The notes beneath the pieces were generated by a model. The model saw only the letters and a program-made list of their open reading frames with translations. It did no database searches and was not told where the DNA came from. DNA of 34,435 nt from Candidatus Erginobacter occultus (GTDB lineage Bacteria > Auribacterota > Erginobacteria > Erginobacterales > Erginobacteraceae). The stretch covers positions 1-34,435 of the forward strand of contig JAVCCZ010000039.1 in the NCBI GenBank assembly GCA_030765265.1, given 5' to 3'. Numbering within the stretch: position 1 is the first letter of the stretch; each line of letters opens with the position of its first letter. The translations under genes were made by a program, and so were the position numbers. This document shows positions 1-6,729 of the stretch, piece by piece.

Positions 1-66
1 GACCATCGCCGGAGTCTTCCAGGGGGCGCGGTGCCGCCATTCGGTTATGTAGGCCCGGGGAATCAT
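1..66 (-). CDS. AbiEii-type nucleotidyltransferase toxin, N-terminal 22 codons (cut by window edge)
   Basis: Reading the minus strand from the ATG at 66 gives MIPRAYITEWRHRAPWK and then TPAMV, still open at base 1. This matches the usual opening of AbiEii toxins (Ile-Pro, a Tyr-Ile-x-Glu-Trp core, Ala-Pro-Trp), which is followed in the family by a conserved Glu-Gln-Asp-Leu block outside the window. The ATG overlaps the TGA of the upstream AbiEi gene in an ATGA quartet, the coupling usual for abiE operons. The catalytic nucleotidyltransferase motif is not visible here, so toxin activity cannot be judged. Confidence 0.75.
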   Translation of the reverse strand, partial: MIPRAYITEWRHRAPWKTPAMV

Positions 67-854
67 CGCTCGATATCGGGTTGGATATCGCTGTTCTCTA
101 TTATTGACCACCGCCGATTCCGGGTTCCCTTGGCGGGAAGCCGCGGCTCCAGGGGGACCCAGCCGCATCGGCGTTTCGCCAGCACGGCGGTCAGGGATCC
201 GGCCTTCTCCGGCCAATTCAGGCGCTCCAGCAGCCAGCCCACCCGCTGCCAGACCGCCCGATCCCCGGCGGATTCGGCCAACCGCACCAGCCGGTCCGCG
301 TCCAGCGCCTCGGCCAGTTCCACCAGCACCGTGGCGGCGTGATCCAGGGAGGGGCAGCAGCGGGGATAGGCGATAAGGTCATAAGCCGTCAGCTCGGGGC
401 GGGAGACGTAAAAGTACCCGGCCGGCGATTTGCGCTTTTCGCGCCCGGAATCCGGAATGCGCTTCTTGTAGAACACGACCAGTTGAACGCCCCGGCGCTT
501 GACTGTACGCAGCTGCCGGTCCGCGAAGACCTGGAACTGCATCGGCCGCTGGTGCGCGGCCCCGTGCAATGCCGCCGCGCTGAGCCCGCCCACGTAGTAA
601 GCCGCCCGAACGTGGCGGGCCCAGTCGTCAATGAACCAGGCCGGATCGAGAATCCCGACGCCTTGATGCTGGGCATCCAGGGCCAGGTAGAACCCCCGGC
701 TGAACGGCACAATCCAGCCCGCCTGCTTGAGCCGCTGGAGCGCCGTATTCAAGGCCTGCCCCTCTTTGCCCAGCTGCCGGGCCGCTTCCTCGATGGTAAA
801 ACTGTATCGTCCCCGCTGGAGGAGATCCTTGATAAATTGTTCCGCGGCTTTCAT
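63..854 (-). CDS. AbiEi-type antitoxin (type IV toxin-antitoxin family)
   Basis: A 263-residue protein with an N-terminal winged helix (about residues 5-65, including FTIEEAARQLGK and the GFYLAL turn). A C-terminal antitoxin domain follows, with the family's YYVGGLSAAALHG segment near residue 90 and a Q-V-F loop after it. AbiEi represses its own operon and counters AbiEii, which modifies tRNA or other substrates by nucleotidyl transfer. The downstream gene starts at 66 in an ATGA overlap and encodes an AbiEii N-terminus, which supports the assignment. The C-terminal end (about residues 235-263) is basic and variable. The AT-rich repeats at 913-944 lie upstream and are a likely autoregulatory site. 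The start at 854 is the first ATG and fits the family length. Confidence 0.82.
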   Translation of the reverse strand: MKAAEQFIKDLLQRGRYSFTIEEAARQLGKEGQALNTALQRLKQAGWIVPFSRGFYLALDAQHQGVGILDPAWFIDDWARHVRAAYYVGGLSAAALHGAAHQRPMQFQVFADRQLRTVKRRGVQLVVFYKKRIPDSGREKRKSPAGYFYVSRPELTAYDLIAYPRCCPSLDHAATVLVELAEALDADRLVRLAESAGDRAVWQRVGWLLERLNWPEKAGSLTAVLAKRRCGWVPLEPRLPAKGTRNRRWSIIENSDIQPDIER

Positions 855-912
855 CTATCCTGATTCATCCTTCCCGGGAAGCGCCAGGCGCTGCCGGACA
901 AATACCACCTCT

Positions 913-944
913 AATATGCAATATATATCACAATATGTAATATA
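913..944 (-). promoter_or_regulatory. AT-rich direct repeat, probable AbiEi operator/promoter
   Basis: Two near-identical 13-mers, AATATGCAATATA at 913-925 and AATATGTAATATA at 932-944, sit 19 nt apart in an AT-rich island in otherwise GC-rich DNA. They lie 60-90 nt upstream of the AbiEi start. Known AbiEi proteins bind paired repeats over their own promoter, so an operator is the natural reading. I could not fix a single -10/-35 pair inside this low-complexity stretch. Confidence 0.5.
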
Positions 945-1043
945 ACGCATACAAAATATTGAATCACCTCCGGATATTATCGATTTGCTATCTCCGGCCA
1001 GAGGAACTCCAAACAACCCCAGAGCGGTGGATAATGCAAAACT

Positions 1044-1184
1044 TCAGGTTTTCGCTCTCCCGGAGAAGAACCGCCGGGCCACGACGTAATCGGCTTCCAG
1101 ATCGCAGCGGGCGAAGGGGGCCTGATAGACAATGGTCCGCTCGCGGGGCCCGCCGGGCAGCATATCGTCGATATGGTCCCGGGA
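1044..1184 (-). pseudogene. Possible gene remnant, C-terminal tail of an unidentified protein
   Basis: One minus-strand frame, open from about 1184 to a TGA at 1044-1046, reads HIDDMLPGGPRERTIVYQAP and then FARCDLEADYVVARRFFSGR. It looks like real protein (balanced composition, hydrophobic Val-Val core) rather than a shadow frame, but has no suitable start. I do not recognise the family. It may be the leftover end of a gene removed when neighbouring toxin-antitoxin modules moved. Confidence 0.25.
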
Positions 1185-1291
1185 AACCCGGAATCAAGCG
1201 ATGTGTTCCCGGAATTATGGGATACACTTAATTGCCGGGGGCCAATATTCTCGGCGGAACCCGAAAGGAAACAGGTGATGTAGCCCTGGAA

Positions 1292-1588
1292 TTATCGGGG
1301 AGTTGCCGCGTGAAGTTCGAGTCCGAGCGCCCGAACCACCTTGAGAATCGTAGCGAAATTTGGAGTGCGTTCCCCGGACAAAGCCTTGTACAGGCTCTCC
1401 CGGGAAAGGCCGGCATCCCGGGCTACCCGGGCCATACCCTTAGCCCGGGCAATATCGCCGAGCGCCTTGGCAATAAATGCCGCGTCGCCGTTGGCCTCCG
1501 CCAGACAGGCTTCCAGATAGGCAGCCATCTCTTCGGGTGTCCGGAGATGTTCCGCCACGTCATACCGCGTGGTAACTGTCTTGTTCAT
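1292..1588 (-). CDS. HigA-like antitoxin of a HigB/HigA pair (addiction-module antidote family)
   Basis: A 98-residue protein. The helix-turn-helix covers about residues 48-92 (GDIARAKGMARVARDAGLS, then RESLYKALSGERTPNFATI). The N-terminal half, with the TPEEMAAYLEACLAEA helix, is the usual toxin-binding part of this antidote family. It lies 15 nt downstream of the toxin gene on the same strand, with an AGGG ribosome site in front of the ATG. The toxin-first order is typical of HigBA modules. It should neutralise the toxin by binding and repress the shared promoter at 1898-1940. Length and motif order are normal and the module looks intact. Confidence 0.85.
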   Translation of the reverse strand: MNKTVTTRYDVAEHLRTPEEMAAYLEACLAEANGDAAFIAKALGDIARAKGMARVARDAGLSRESLYKALSGERTPNFATILKVVRALGLELHAATPR

Positions 1589-1603
1589 CGTCGCCCTTTT
1601 GTC

Positions 1604-1894
1604 TCACAGCTTGCGCGCCAGGAGCAGCGCGTTTTTGATATCCCGTCTTTGTCTCCGTTTATCTCCTCCGGCCAACAGAATAACCAGAGACCGCCCCTGC
1701 TTCTTAAAGTAGACCCGGTAACCGGGCCCGTAATCAATACGAAGTTCTGAAATCCCTTCTCCCACCGGTTTGACGTCACCGATATGGCCAAACGCAAGCT
1801 TTTCGATCCTTGCCTGAACACGAGCGCGGGCCCGGATGTCGCGCAGTCCGTCAAGCCATCGGGCAAAAGCCGCCGTTTTCCGGATTTCGATCAT
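1604..1894 (-). CDS. HigB/RelE-superfamily toxin (phage Gp49-like)
   Basis: A 96-residue protein of the RelE/ParE fold. It has the family's opening (residues 3-17, IRKTAAFARWLDGLRD), a central ARVQARIEKLAFGHIGD helix-loop, the GISELRIDYGPGYRVYF strand pair near residues 48-64, and a C-terminal VILLAGGDKRRQRRDI block carrying the basic residues usually implicated in ribosome-dependent mRNA cleavage. All parts expected of this compact toxin are present. The start at 1894 is fixed by the family's N-terminus. The -10 box is only 3 nt upstream, so the transcript may be leaderless or nearly so. The antitoxin gene follows after 15 nt. Confidence 0.85.
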   Translation of the reverse strand: MIEIRKTAAFARWLDGLRDIRARARVQARIEKLAFGHIGDVKPVGEGISELRIDYGPGYRVYFKKQGRSLVILLAGGDKRRQRRDIKNALLLARKL

Positions 1895-1897
1895 TGC

Positions 1898-1940
1898 ATT
1901 GTATCCAAAAGGCTACACCGGGTCAAGGCTCAATTTGACC
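1898..1940 (-). promoter_or_regulatory. Sigma-70-type promoter and inverted repeat for the HigBA pair
   Basis: On the minus strand TTGACC (1921-1926) is followed by 17 nt and TACAAT (1898-1903), a near-consensus promoter pointing into the toxin gene. GGTCAA (1921-1926) and TTGACC (1935-1940) form a 6-bp inverted repeat overlapping the -35 box, a plausible operator. The -10 box ends 3 nt before the ATG, so the expected transcription start falls at or inside the start codon. Confidence 0.6.
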
Positions 1941-1991
1941 GCGATTTCTTCCGCCTGACCTCCCGGAAACTGCCGCCCCCTGGATGATAAT

Positions 1992-2138
1992 TCAGGGCCT
2001 CCCGGCCAACCGGTTTCTCCGCCCGGAAACTCCCGGGCCGGTAAGCAGCTCGACGAGAATCCGCTTGGTGGACAGCTTCCGCCCGGCCGGCCGGCCGGAC
2101 TTGGCGGTGGTTTTATCAACGGGGGACTTCAGGATCAT
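1992..2138 (-). CDS. Small basic ORF of unknown function
   Basis: A 48-codon frame starting MILKSPVDKTTAKSGR, with a GGAGG ribosome site about 10 nt before the ATG at 2138. The product is Lys/Arg-rich and I recognise no family. It may be a remnant of a regulatory protein or a chance frame. The ribosome site is the main reason to record it. Confidence 0.22.
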   Translation of the reverse strand: MILKSPVDKTTAKSGRPAGRKLSTKRILVELLTGPGVSGRRNRLAGRP

Positions 2139-2476
2139 CTCGCGCCACCCTCCATATTCTGAAATTCATTCCGGATCACATTATCCCTCCTTTATCTGAT
2201 AGTCGGACCGGACCGGGGATTTATTCCCGAATATTTCAGAATTTTTTTCCCAGTCGGGTGGCTGTAGATGGTGCACTCGATACTCGCGCCATCAAGCCGC
2301 GGGGGACGGTTGCCTTAATCGGCCGTTGCTCTCACGGCGGCCGGGGGAACTTACCAGGAGCGGGGGCGCGGCGGGGCGGTAAAAACTTTTAACCGGTGAA
2401 CGAAGGATTCGGCCGATATTAGCAGGATCTCTCCCGGGAAATTTCCAGAGCAGGGGAAAGCCGGCTGCCAAGAATG
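2139..2476. other. Gene-free stretch
   Basis: No convincing gene is seen. It contains one copy (2201-2230) of a short repeat shared with 3277-3306, and T-rich and CCGG-rich runs. I found no clear promoter or terminator. Confidence 0.5.
2201..2230. repeat. Short dispersed repeat, copy 1
   Basis: It shares AGTCGGA, then GACCGG, then TTTATTCCC, at the same spacing, with 3277-3306 (22 of the first 27 positions match). The copies lie upstream of two neighbouring toxin-antitoxin clusters on the same strand. It may be a shared fragment left by duplication or rearrangement. Confidence 0.4.
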
Positions 2477-2701
2477 CTAACTGACAGACCCGGTCCGCCG
2501 GCGTGCTCCCCTGATGAGCGGCCGCGGGGCCTCGTTGGCGGCACTTTCGTCAGCGAAAACCTCGGCTACGTCGGGATCGATCTTCACCAGGTTGGTGCCG
2601 GCCCGATAGCGGGCGGCATATTTTCCCCGGACCCCGCCCGTCATAGCGGAAAAATCATATTCCGGGCGAAGTTCGCCGTTGCTGCCGTTAACCTTCTTCA
2701 T
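2477..2701 (-). CDS. Small antitoxin-like conserved protein (CopG-like, DNA-binding C-terminus)
   Basis: A 74-residue protein with the pattern LRPEYDFS, GGVRGKYAARYRAGTNLV, DPDVAEVFAD. This is the signature of a widespread small family (about 75-90 residues) annotated as the antitoxin half of toxin-antitoxin pairs, whose C-terminal part resembles a ribbon-helix-helix fold. Here the C-terminal segment (ESAANEAPRPLIRGARRR) keeps the family spacing but has several unusual residues (Pro for Leu in the helix). No toxin lies next to it; the gene upstream is an XRE antitoxin. I read it as an orphan, possibly drifting antitoxin. Confidence 0.7.
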   Translation of the reverse strand: MKKVNGSNGELRPEYDFSAMTGGVRGKYAARYRAGTNLVKIDPDVAEVFADESAANEAPRPLIRGARRRTGSVS

Positions 2702-2740
2702 AATCGCGTCTTTCCCGCGGTGTTGCCGGCCGCGCGCTGA

Positions 2741-3079
2741 TTATCCGGGTCTTCTGGCCACGGTTCGGACGGAGGAGAGGATCCCGGCCAGGTCCCGACG
2801 GGTTGCGCCCAGGGCCAGGAGGGCGCGGATCAGGAGATCTAGCGAGACCGTGGAGTCCCCCTTCTCCATCTTGGCCACCCGGGACTGGCTCGACTGCAGC
2901 AGCTCGGCCAGTTCAACCTGTTTCAGCTTCTTCGCCCGGCGCCGCGAGGTAAGGTGCTCGCCCAGCAGGAGTTTCAGTTCAATATACTCAATCTCTTCCC
3001 GGCTCAGCCCCAGGAAATCCTCCGCGGAACCGACCCGCCAACCCCTGGCCTTCAGACGCTTTTGCTTGTTGATTTCCAT
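2741..3079 (-). CDS. XRE-family HigA-type antitoxin
   Basis: A 112-residue protein with an N-terminal helix region, EDFLGLSREEIEYIELKLLL at residues 20-39, leading into a classical helix-turn-helix. The HTH covers about residues 45-95 (KLKQVELAELLQSSQSRVAKME, then GDSTVSLDLLIRALLALG). This architecture is that of antitoxins paired with phage-type HigB toxins. The gene starts 12 nt after the stop of a 44-codon remnant that matches the C-terminus of just such a toxin (3092-3226). The antitoxin is therefore intact while its cognate toxin has been lost. It may persist as a regulator or as protection against a related toxin elsewhere in the genome. Confidence 0.82.
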   Translation of the reverse strand: MEINKQKRLKARGWRVGSAEDFLGLSREEIEYIELKLLLGEHLTSRRRAKKLKQVELAELLQSSQSRVAKMEKGDSTVSLDLLIRALLALGATRRDLAGILSSVRTVARRPG

Positions 3080-3091
3080 TCTCTTGTCTCT

Positions 3092-3226
3092 CTACCGGGA
3101 GTCCATCTCATAAAGCTTGAGATGTCGCCGGCTGGTGTCGATCACGTTTCCAGGTGTTTTCTCTGACTTCTTTGGGAATACTTCCAGTGATTCTACCTTA
3201 CCGCCAATATATGCCCGATATGACAT
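3092..3226 (-). pseudogene. C-terminal stub of a phage-type HigB toxin (DUF891-like)
   Basis: A 44-codon frame ending at a TAG. Its second half reads VESLEVFPKKSEKTPGNVID and then TSRRHLKLYEMDSR. This resembles the end of phage-derived HigB toxins, where a beta strand leads into Phe-Gln-Lys-Lys-Ser, Lys-Thr-Pro, then an Ile-Asp-x-x-Arg-x-Arg-Leu-Lys helix. The N-terminal 60-70 residues of the fold are absent and upstream sequence in this frame hits a stop. It directly precedes the intact XRE antitoxin, in the normal toxin-first position. The family match is by pattern memory only. Confidence 0.55.
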
Positions 3227-3276
3227 ATTGCCAAACAATGATTACAACAATGTTTAATCTCACCACTCATAGAGAC

Positions 3277-3306
3277 AGTCGGATGAGACCGGTAATTTAT
3301 TCCCAT
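3277..3306. repeat. Short dispersed repeat, copy 2
   Basis: Partner of the copy at 2201-2230: AGTCGGA, GACCGG and TTTATTCCC at identical spacing. It lies about 50 nt upstream of the HigB stub. Confidence 0.4.
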
Positions 3307-3723
3307 TAATTTCGGGGAAATAGTTATGGGGAAGGCTCCGGGTGAATATTTTCTCGGCCGGCTCGAGCCACGGAGATGCAAGGGAGCGGTCCCGGAAACG
3401 ATTCCCGCTGGGGGAAGGGGGGGTAGAAGAGGGTTGTTGGCTTACCGGGTAGCGGCTGAACTGATTCACCCGTCCCGACACTTGAAGTCGGGGCGGGGGT
3501 CTGAATTCCGGGAACCCTCACTCCGGCTGGGTAATCTTCCTCTCGCCTCCCGGTTACCGGAAAGGCCGTCGCCGGGATCCGCCTCCGGCTCGTGCCCGGC
3601 AAACCCTCCCCCGGAAAATAAACGGGAATAATTCCGGCGTCCGGGACGACTATCTCTATGCGGAGATGAAGTATTGATCCGGAACGCCAACGGAACAAGC
3701 TGCGTCGTTTTGGGAAAAGAGTC

Positions 3724-3753
3724 TTGACCTGTACATACTAATGTGCATATATT
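3724..3753 (+). promoter_or_regulatory. Promoter with direct-repeat operator in front of the BrnA-like gene
   Basis: TTGACC (3724-3729), an 18-nt spacer and TATATT (3748-3753) form a good sigma-70-type promoter. The spacer contains TGTACATA and TGTGCATA as a direct repeat running into the -10 box, with TGTACA itself palindromic. This layout fits repression by the ribbon-helix-helix antitoxin encoded 25 nt downstream. Confidence 0.62.
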
Positions 3754-3777
3754 ATGACAGTCTTTGAAGGAGACACT

Positions 3778-4032
3778 ATGAAAGCCGAATATGATTTCAG
3801 CAAAGCCCGGAAGGGGGCCGTCCTGCCGGCATCGGGGAAGAAGGTGAGGATCACGATCCGCCTGGACCGGGAAGTAATCGAGTGGTTTCGGGCCCGGGTC
3901 GAAGCCCGGGGCGGAGGGAATTACCAGACGATGATCAACGAGGCCCTCCGGGCGCACATCGTCGATCGGGAACAGCCTTTGGAAGATATCCTCCGCCGGG
4001 TGGTCCGGGAAGAGATCAAGAGGGCTTCCTGA
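3778..4032 (+). CDS. BrnA-type ribbon-helix-helix antitoxin, without BrnT
   Basis: An 84-residue protein with the BrnA signature: MKAEYDFSKARKGAV at the start, then KVRITIRLDREVIEWFRARV (the beta strand and first helix of the DNA-binding fold), then NYQTMINEALRAHI (second helix). The C-terminal helix QPLEDILRRVVREEIKR would normally contact BrnT. I chose the ATG at 3778 because an AGGAG site precedes it and the family starts here; an ATG 24 nt upstream lies inside the promoter. BrnT toxins are usually encoded immediately upstream, but none is found between the promoter and this gene or beside it. It is therefore a solitary antitoxin that has kept its own regulated promoter. Confidence 0.85.
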   Translation: MKAEYDFSKARKGAVLPASGKKVRITIRLDREVIEWFRARVEARGGGNYQTMINEALRAHIVDREQPLEDILRRVVREEIKRAS

Positions 4033-4232
4033 TTCCCGGGACACCTTACCCAATTGCCGGTCTCCGGTATTCTCCGCGGAATCCGGAAGAAATGAAGTAT
4101 TGTCCCCGGAATTCACAATTGTCGCAGCCTTGACGCGACAATCTGCTTGTCCGGGAAGACTTCAGTAAATTGGCCATCCTCCATTGCCAAAAGCAGCCGA
4201 ACGATCGGAGGAAGTAAATCCGGCCAAGCTCT

Positions 4233-5327
4233 CTAACGGGAGAACCTGGAGATGGCGTCCCAGGCCGGTCTGGCCTCTCCTTCCGGATCGAAGAGAGCGA
4301 AGGCCTGCCACATTCCTTCGCCGAACCATTCCGGACTCCAGTAATAGACGGCTTGAATCGCGGGATTAGAAGCGCAGAACGAAAGAAAATCGGCCAGCCA
4401 CCGGCGCTGACCTTCCGGCGTCAGCGGATAGCCCGGCGCCTCGTGTTTCCAGCCCGAGAACTGGCCCGTGAAATCCGTCGTGCTCGGGTAAGCGGTCTCC
4501 GCCACCACCACCGGACGGTCGATCGCCGCGGCCAGCCGGGAAACCAGCTCGCCGAATTGCTCCGTTTCCAGGGAACCCCCGATGCCGGAAGAGGGGAAAT
4601 AGGAAAGGCCGGCGTGATCCACCCGGACTCCCCGGCCGAGCATAAAACGAAAGAATGCCTCGCAGAAATCCGCGTCCCACCAGTGGGCGATATGGAGCAT
4701 AAACAGCGCCTCGGGGTCGGCCTTCCGGACTCCGGCCTGGCTCGCTTTTATCAACTCCGCCGAACGCGGCCAGTAACGCTCCCTCAGCACCGGCAGGTTT
4801 TTCTCCGCCTCATCCTCGGGATATTCACCGCAGATACCGAAATCGATCTCGTTGCCGATCGCGTAGAGATGACCTCGTAACCCCGTGTCCCGCAGATAAG
4901 CAACGACCTCCCGGGAGTAGTCCTCCACCGCGGCCTTCCGCTCGGCGAAAGACAGTTCCCTCCACGCCGCCGGCAGCGGCTGCTTCAGCATATCCGCCCA
5001 ATCGTCGCTCAGGAAGATTACGGGGTATGGTTCCAGCCCGGCCGCGGCGGCTTGCTGGATTATCCGGGCGGCGTATCCCCGGCTATGCGGGCCGGAGTCG
5101 ACGGTCCAGAGGCGGACCCGGAATCCCCCCACTCCCCGCGCCGCCATCCCCTGGAAAAGATCGGTCTCCCGGCCGTCCCACTTCCACCCCGCCCCGTCCC
5201 GCTCCATCTCCAGGGAGTAGTTGGCGTCCACGCCGACCAGGAGGGGTTGCCGGGGAGTTCCGGAACGGCATCCCCCCGCGGTTATTACCGCCGCCAAGGC
5301 GAACAGAAGGATGAAAAACTTCTTCAT
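4233..5327 (-). CDS. Glycoside hydrolase family 53-like lipoprotein (endo-galactanase-like)
   Basis: A 364-residue protein with a lipoprotein signal (hydrophobic residues 4-17, lipobox TAGGC, Cys20), so it should be anchored outside the inner membrane. The rest looks like a GH53 TIM barrel: GVDANYSLEMER near 32, the VGGFRVRLWT strand near 66, and SDDWADMLKQPLPAAW near 107. YAIGNEIDFG carries the putative acid/base Glu160, and VVVAETAYP carries the putative nucleophile Glu277. Then come a TPEGQRRWL loop and the VYYWSPEW strand near the end. GH53 enzymes cleave beta-1,4-galactan in pectin and arabinogalactan. No sugar transporter or partner glycosidase lies nearby, so the substrate is uncertain. 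Length is normal and both catalytic Glu residues are present. Confidence 0.82.
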   Translation of the reverse strand: MKKFFILLFALAAVITAGGCRSGTPRQPLLVGVDANYSLEMERDGAGWKWDGRETDLFQGMAARGVGGFRVRLWTVDSGPHSRGYAARIIQQAAAAGLEPYPVIFLSDDWADMLKQPLPAAWRELSFAERKAAVEDYSREVVAYLRDTGLRGHLYAIGNEIDFGICGEYPEDEAEKNLPVLRERYWPRSAELIKASQAGVRKADPEALFMLHIAHWWDADFCEAFFRFMLGRGVRVDHAGLSYFPSSGIGGSLETEQFGELVSRLAAAIDRPVVVAETAYPSTTDFTGQFSGWKHEAPGYPLTPEGQRRWLADFLSFCASNPAIQAVYYWSPEWFGEGMWQAFALFDPEGEARPAWDAISRFSR

Positions 5328-5396
5328 ATCAGGTTGCGCCGGGGCGGGATTGCGGATCGCTGGCGCCGATATTTGTTGAACCGGTTCTAATACTCT

Positions 5397-6695
5397 CTAA
5401 GGTCGAGAGGAAAGATTTGGCGCCGATCCGCTGCCGGGCGGCGGATAATCCCGGACGGCAAAGGTGCCGATGATTGAGCGGAACTCTTTCAGGAAAGATT
5501 CATCCCGGGAGTCGCTGAGGAGGGTGAAGAGCCCGAAGGCTTGGCCGGAAGCGACAATCCCCTGGGTGGCATAGAGGTAGCTCTCTCCCCGGCGGGTTTT
5601 CCCGACCAGCTTCCGGTCGGTCAGGGTGAAGACGCAACCTTCGGCGGTGGGGGTTTTGATCGGGATCATTTTCAGATTAGCCTCGACCGAGGTCTCCAGC
5701 ATTGCCTTGCCCCTCTCTTCCAGCATCTTTCTCGGGTCGGGTTTACCCTCCGGCATCCGGAAGGGGCTGAACATCAACATAAACTCGTCGCCGCTTTCCG
5801 GCCGGTAGGTAAATACCGGGCCGCCAGATTTCATCTCGAACTCCTCCCGCCAGCTCTCCGGGGCGGTGAAGGAAACCAGGGCCCGGGGGGTAATCTGAAA
5901 GCATCTCTCGACGGCGGGATCTATCGAAAGCGAGAGCGCCTCCCCTTTCTTCGGCCTCTTCAGGAACCGGTCGGGAAGGGACTGGAAGGAATCCCGGCTG
6001 AACTTGTCGTCCATCGTCAGCCCGCCTTTCTCTTCCAGGACCGACAGCGCCGCCTGGCCGTACCCGACTCCGCCGGGATCATCATCGCCCGCCTGCTTGG
6101 CCTGGTACTTGATCATTGCGATCCCGCGGCGGAGATCCCGGACCCCTTCCGGGACCCTCCCCAGGGTGGCCTTGGCGATCCCGAGGTCGATCAGGGCCAG
6201 ACCGTGGGTGGGGTCGATCTTCAACCCGGCTTGAAAGGAGTTCACTGCCGCTTCGGAATCACCGCAGATCATCTGGTGATAGCCGAGAACCAGGAAATTC
6301 TGGGCGGACCAGCGCCGGTCTTCGGAGAGGGCGGCGGCCCGGCCGAAGGCTTCTTCGGCGGCGGACCAGGCCCGGCCGTCGCAGAAGACGTTGCCCAGGT
6401 TCCCCCAGACGGTGGAAGCCTCCTCGCCCACCTCGAGCGCCCTCCAGCCGGCCCGGGCCGCTCTCTGCGAATATTTCGCCTTCCGCAGGCAGGAGATGTA
6501 TTCCATCCAGATATCCGGGGATTCCGGGGCCTCCGCCAGAGCGCGGTCGTAGACGGGGATGGCCTCGTAGACCTTCCCTTGTTCCAGGAGTTGGAAAGCC
6601 TGGTCAAAAAGTTCCCGGGCTTTCGGATTGAGCTCCGGAACCGGCGCGGGAACCGCCGCCAGCGCGGCCAGCAGGAATAACAAGCAGCTTTTCAT
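5397..6695 (-). CDS. Secreted TPR-repeat protein
   Basis: A 432-residue protein preceded by an excellent AAGGAGGTG ribosome site 7 nt from the ATG. Residues 1-17 are a signal peptide (MKSCLLFLLAALAAVPA). Residues about 25-205 hold four to five tetratricopeptide repeats, for example ARELFDQAFQLLEQGKVYEA, then VWGNLGNVFCDGRAWSAAEE and GLALIDLGIAKATLGRVPEG. The remainder (about 240-420) is a beta-rich domain with no name I recognise (FTYRPESGDEFMLMFSPFRM, then GESYLYATQGIVASGQAFGL). TPR domains mediate protein contacts, so this is probably a periplasmic scaffold. It is 69 nt from the glycosidase on the same strand and may share its transcript. Confidence 0.75.
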   Translation of the reverse strand: MKSCLLFLLAALAAVPAPVPELNPKARELFDQAFQLLEQGKVYEAIPVYDRALAEAPESPDIWMEYISCLRKAKYSQRAARAGWRALEVGEEASTVWGNLGNVFCDGRAWSAAEEAFGRAAALSEDRRWSAQNFLVLGYHQMICGDSEAAVNSFQAGLKIDPTHGLALIDLGIAKATLGRVPEGVRDLRRGIAMIKYQAKQAGDDDPGGVGYGQAALSVLEEKGGLTMDDKFSRDSFQSLPDRFLKRPKKGEALSLSIDPAVERCFQITPRALVSFTAPESWREEFEMKSGGPVFTYRPESGDEFMLMFSPFRMPEGKPDPRKMLEERGKAMLETSVEANLKMIPIKTPTAEGCVFTLTDRKLVGKTRRGESYLYATQGIVASGQAFGLFTLLSDSRDESFLKEFRSIIGTFAVRDYPPPGSGSAPNLSSRP

Positions 6696-6729
6696 TTCGA
6701 CACCTCCTTCTCGCTATCTGCCGGCAGGG

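Larger units (their letters stand above)
855..1291. other. Gap between two toxin-antitoxin modules
   Basis: This 437-bp stretch holds the AbiEi control region (913-944) and the short reading-frame remnant at 1044-1184. Otherwise I see only CCGG-rich sequence, with no intact gene, tRNA or clear terminator. Confidence 0.5.
3227..3777. other. Gene-free stretch with repeat copy and BrnA promoter
   Basis: I see no gene here. It holds the short repeat at 3277-3306 and the promoter/operator at 3724-3753 that drives the BrnA-like gene. Many CCGGGAA and CCGGAATT words recur, but they do not form a regular array. No BrnT toxin is encoded. Confidence 0.5.

Noticed and set aside
5541-6680. A 379-codon plus-strand frame opposite the TPR gene.
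   Set aside because: The TPR gene has a strong ribosome site, signal peptide and repeats; the opposite frame has none.
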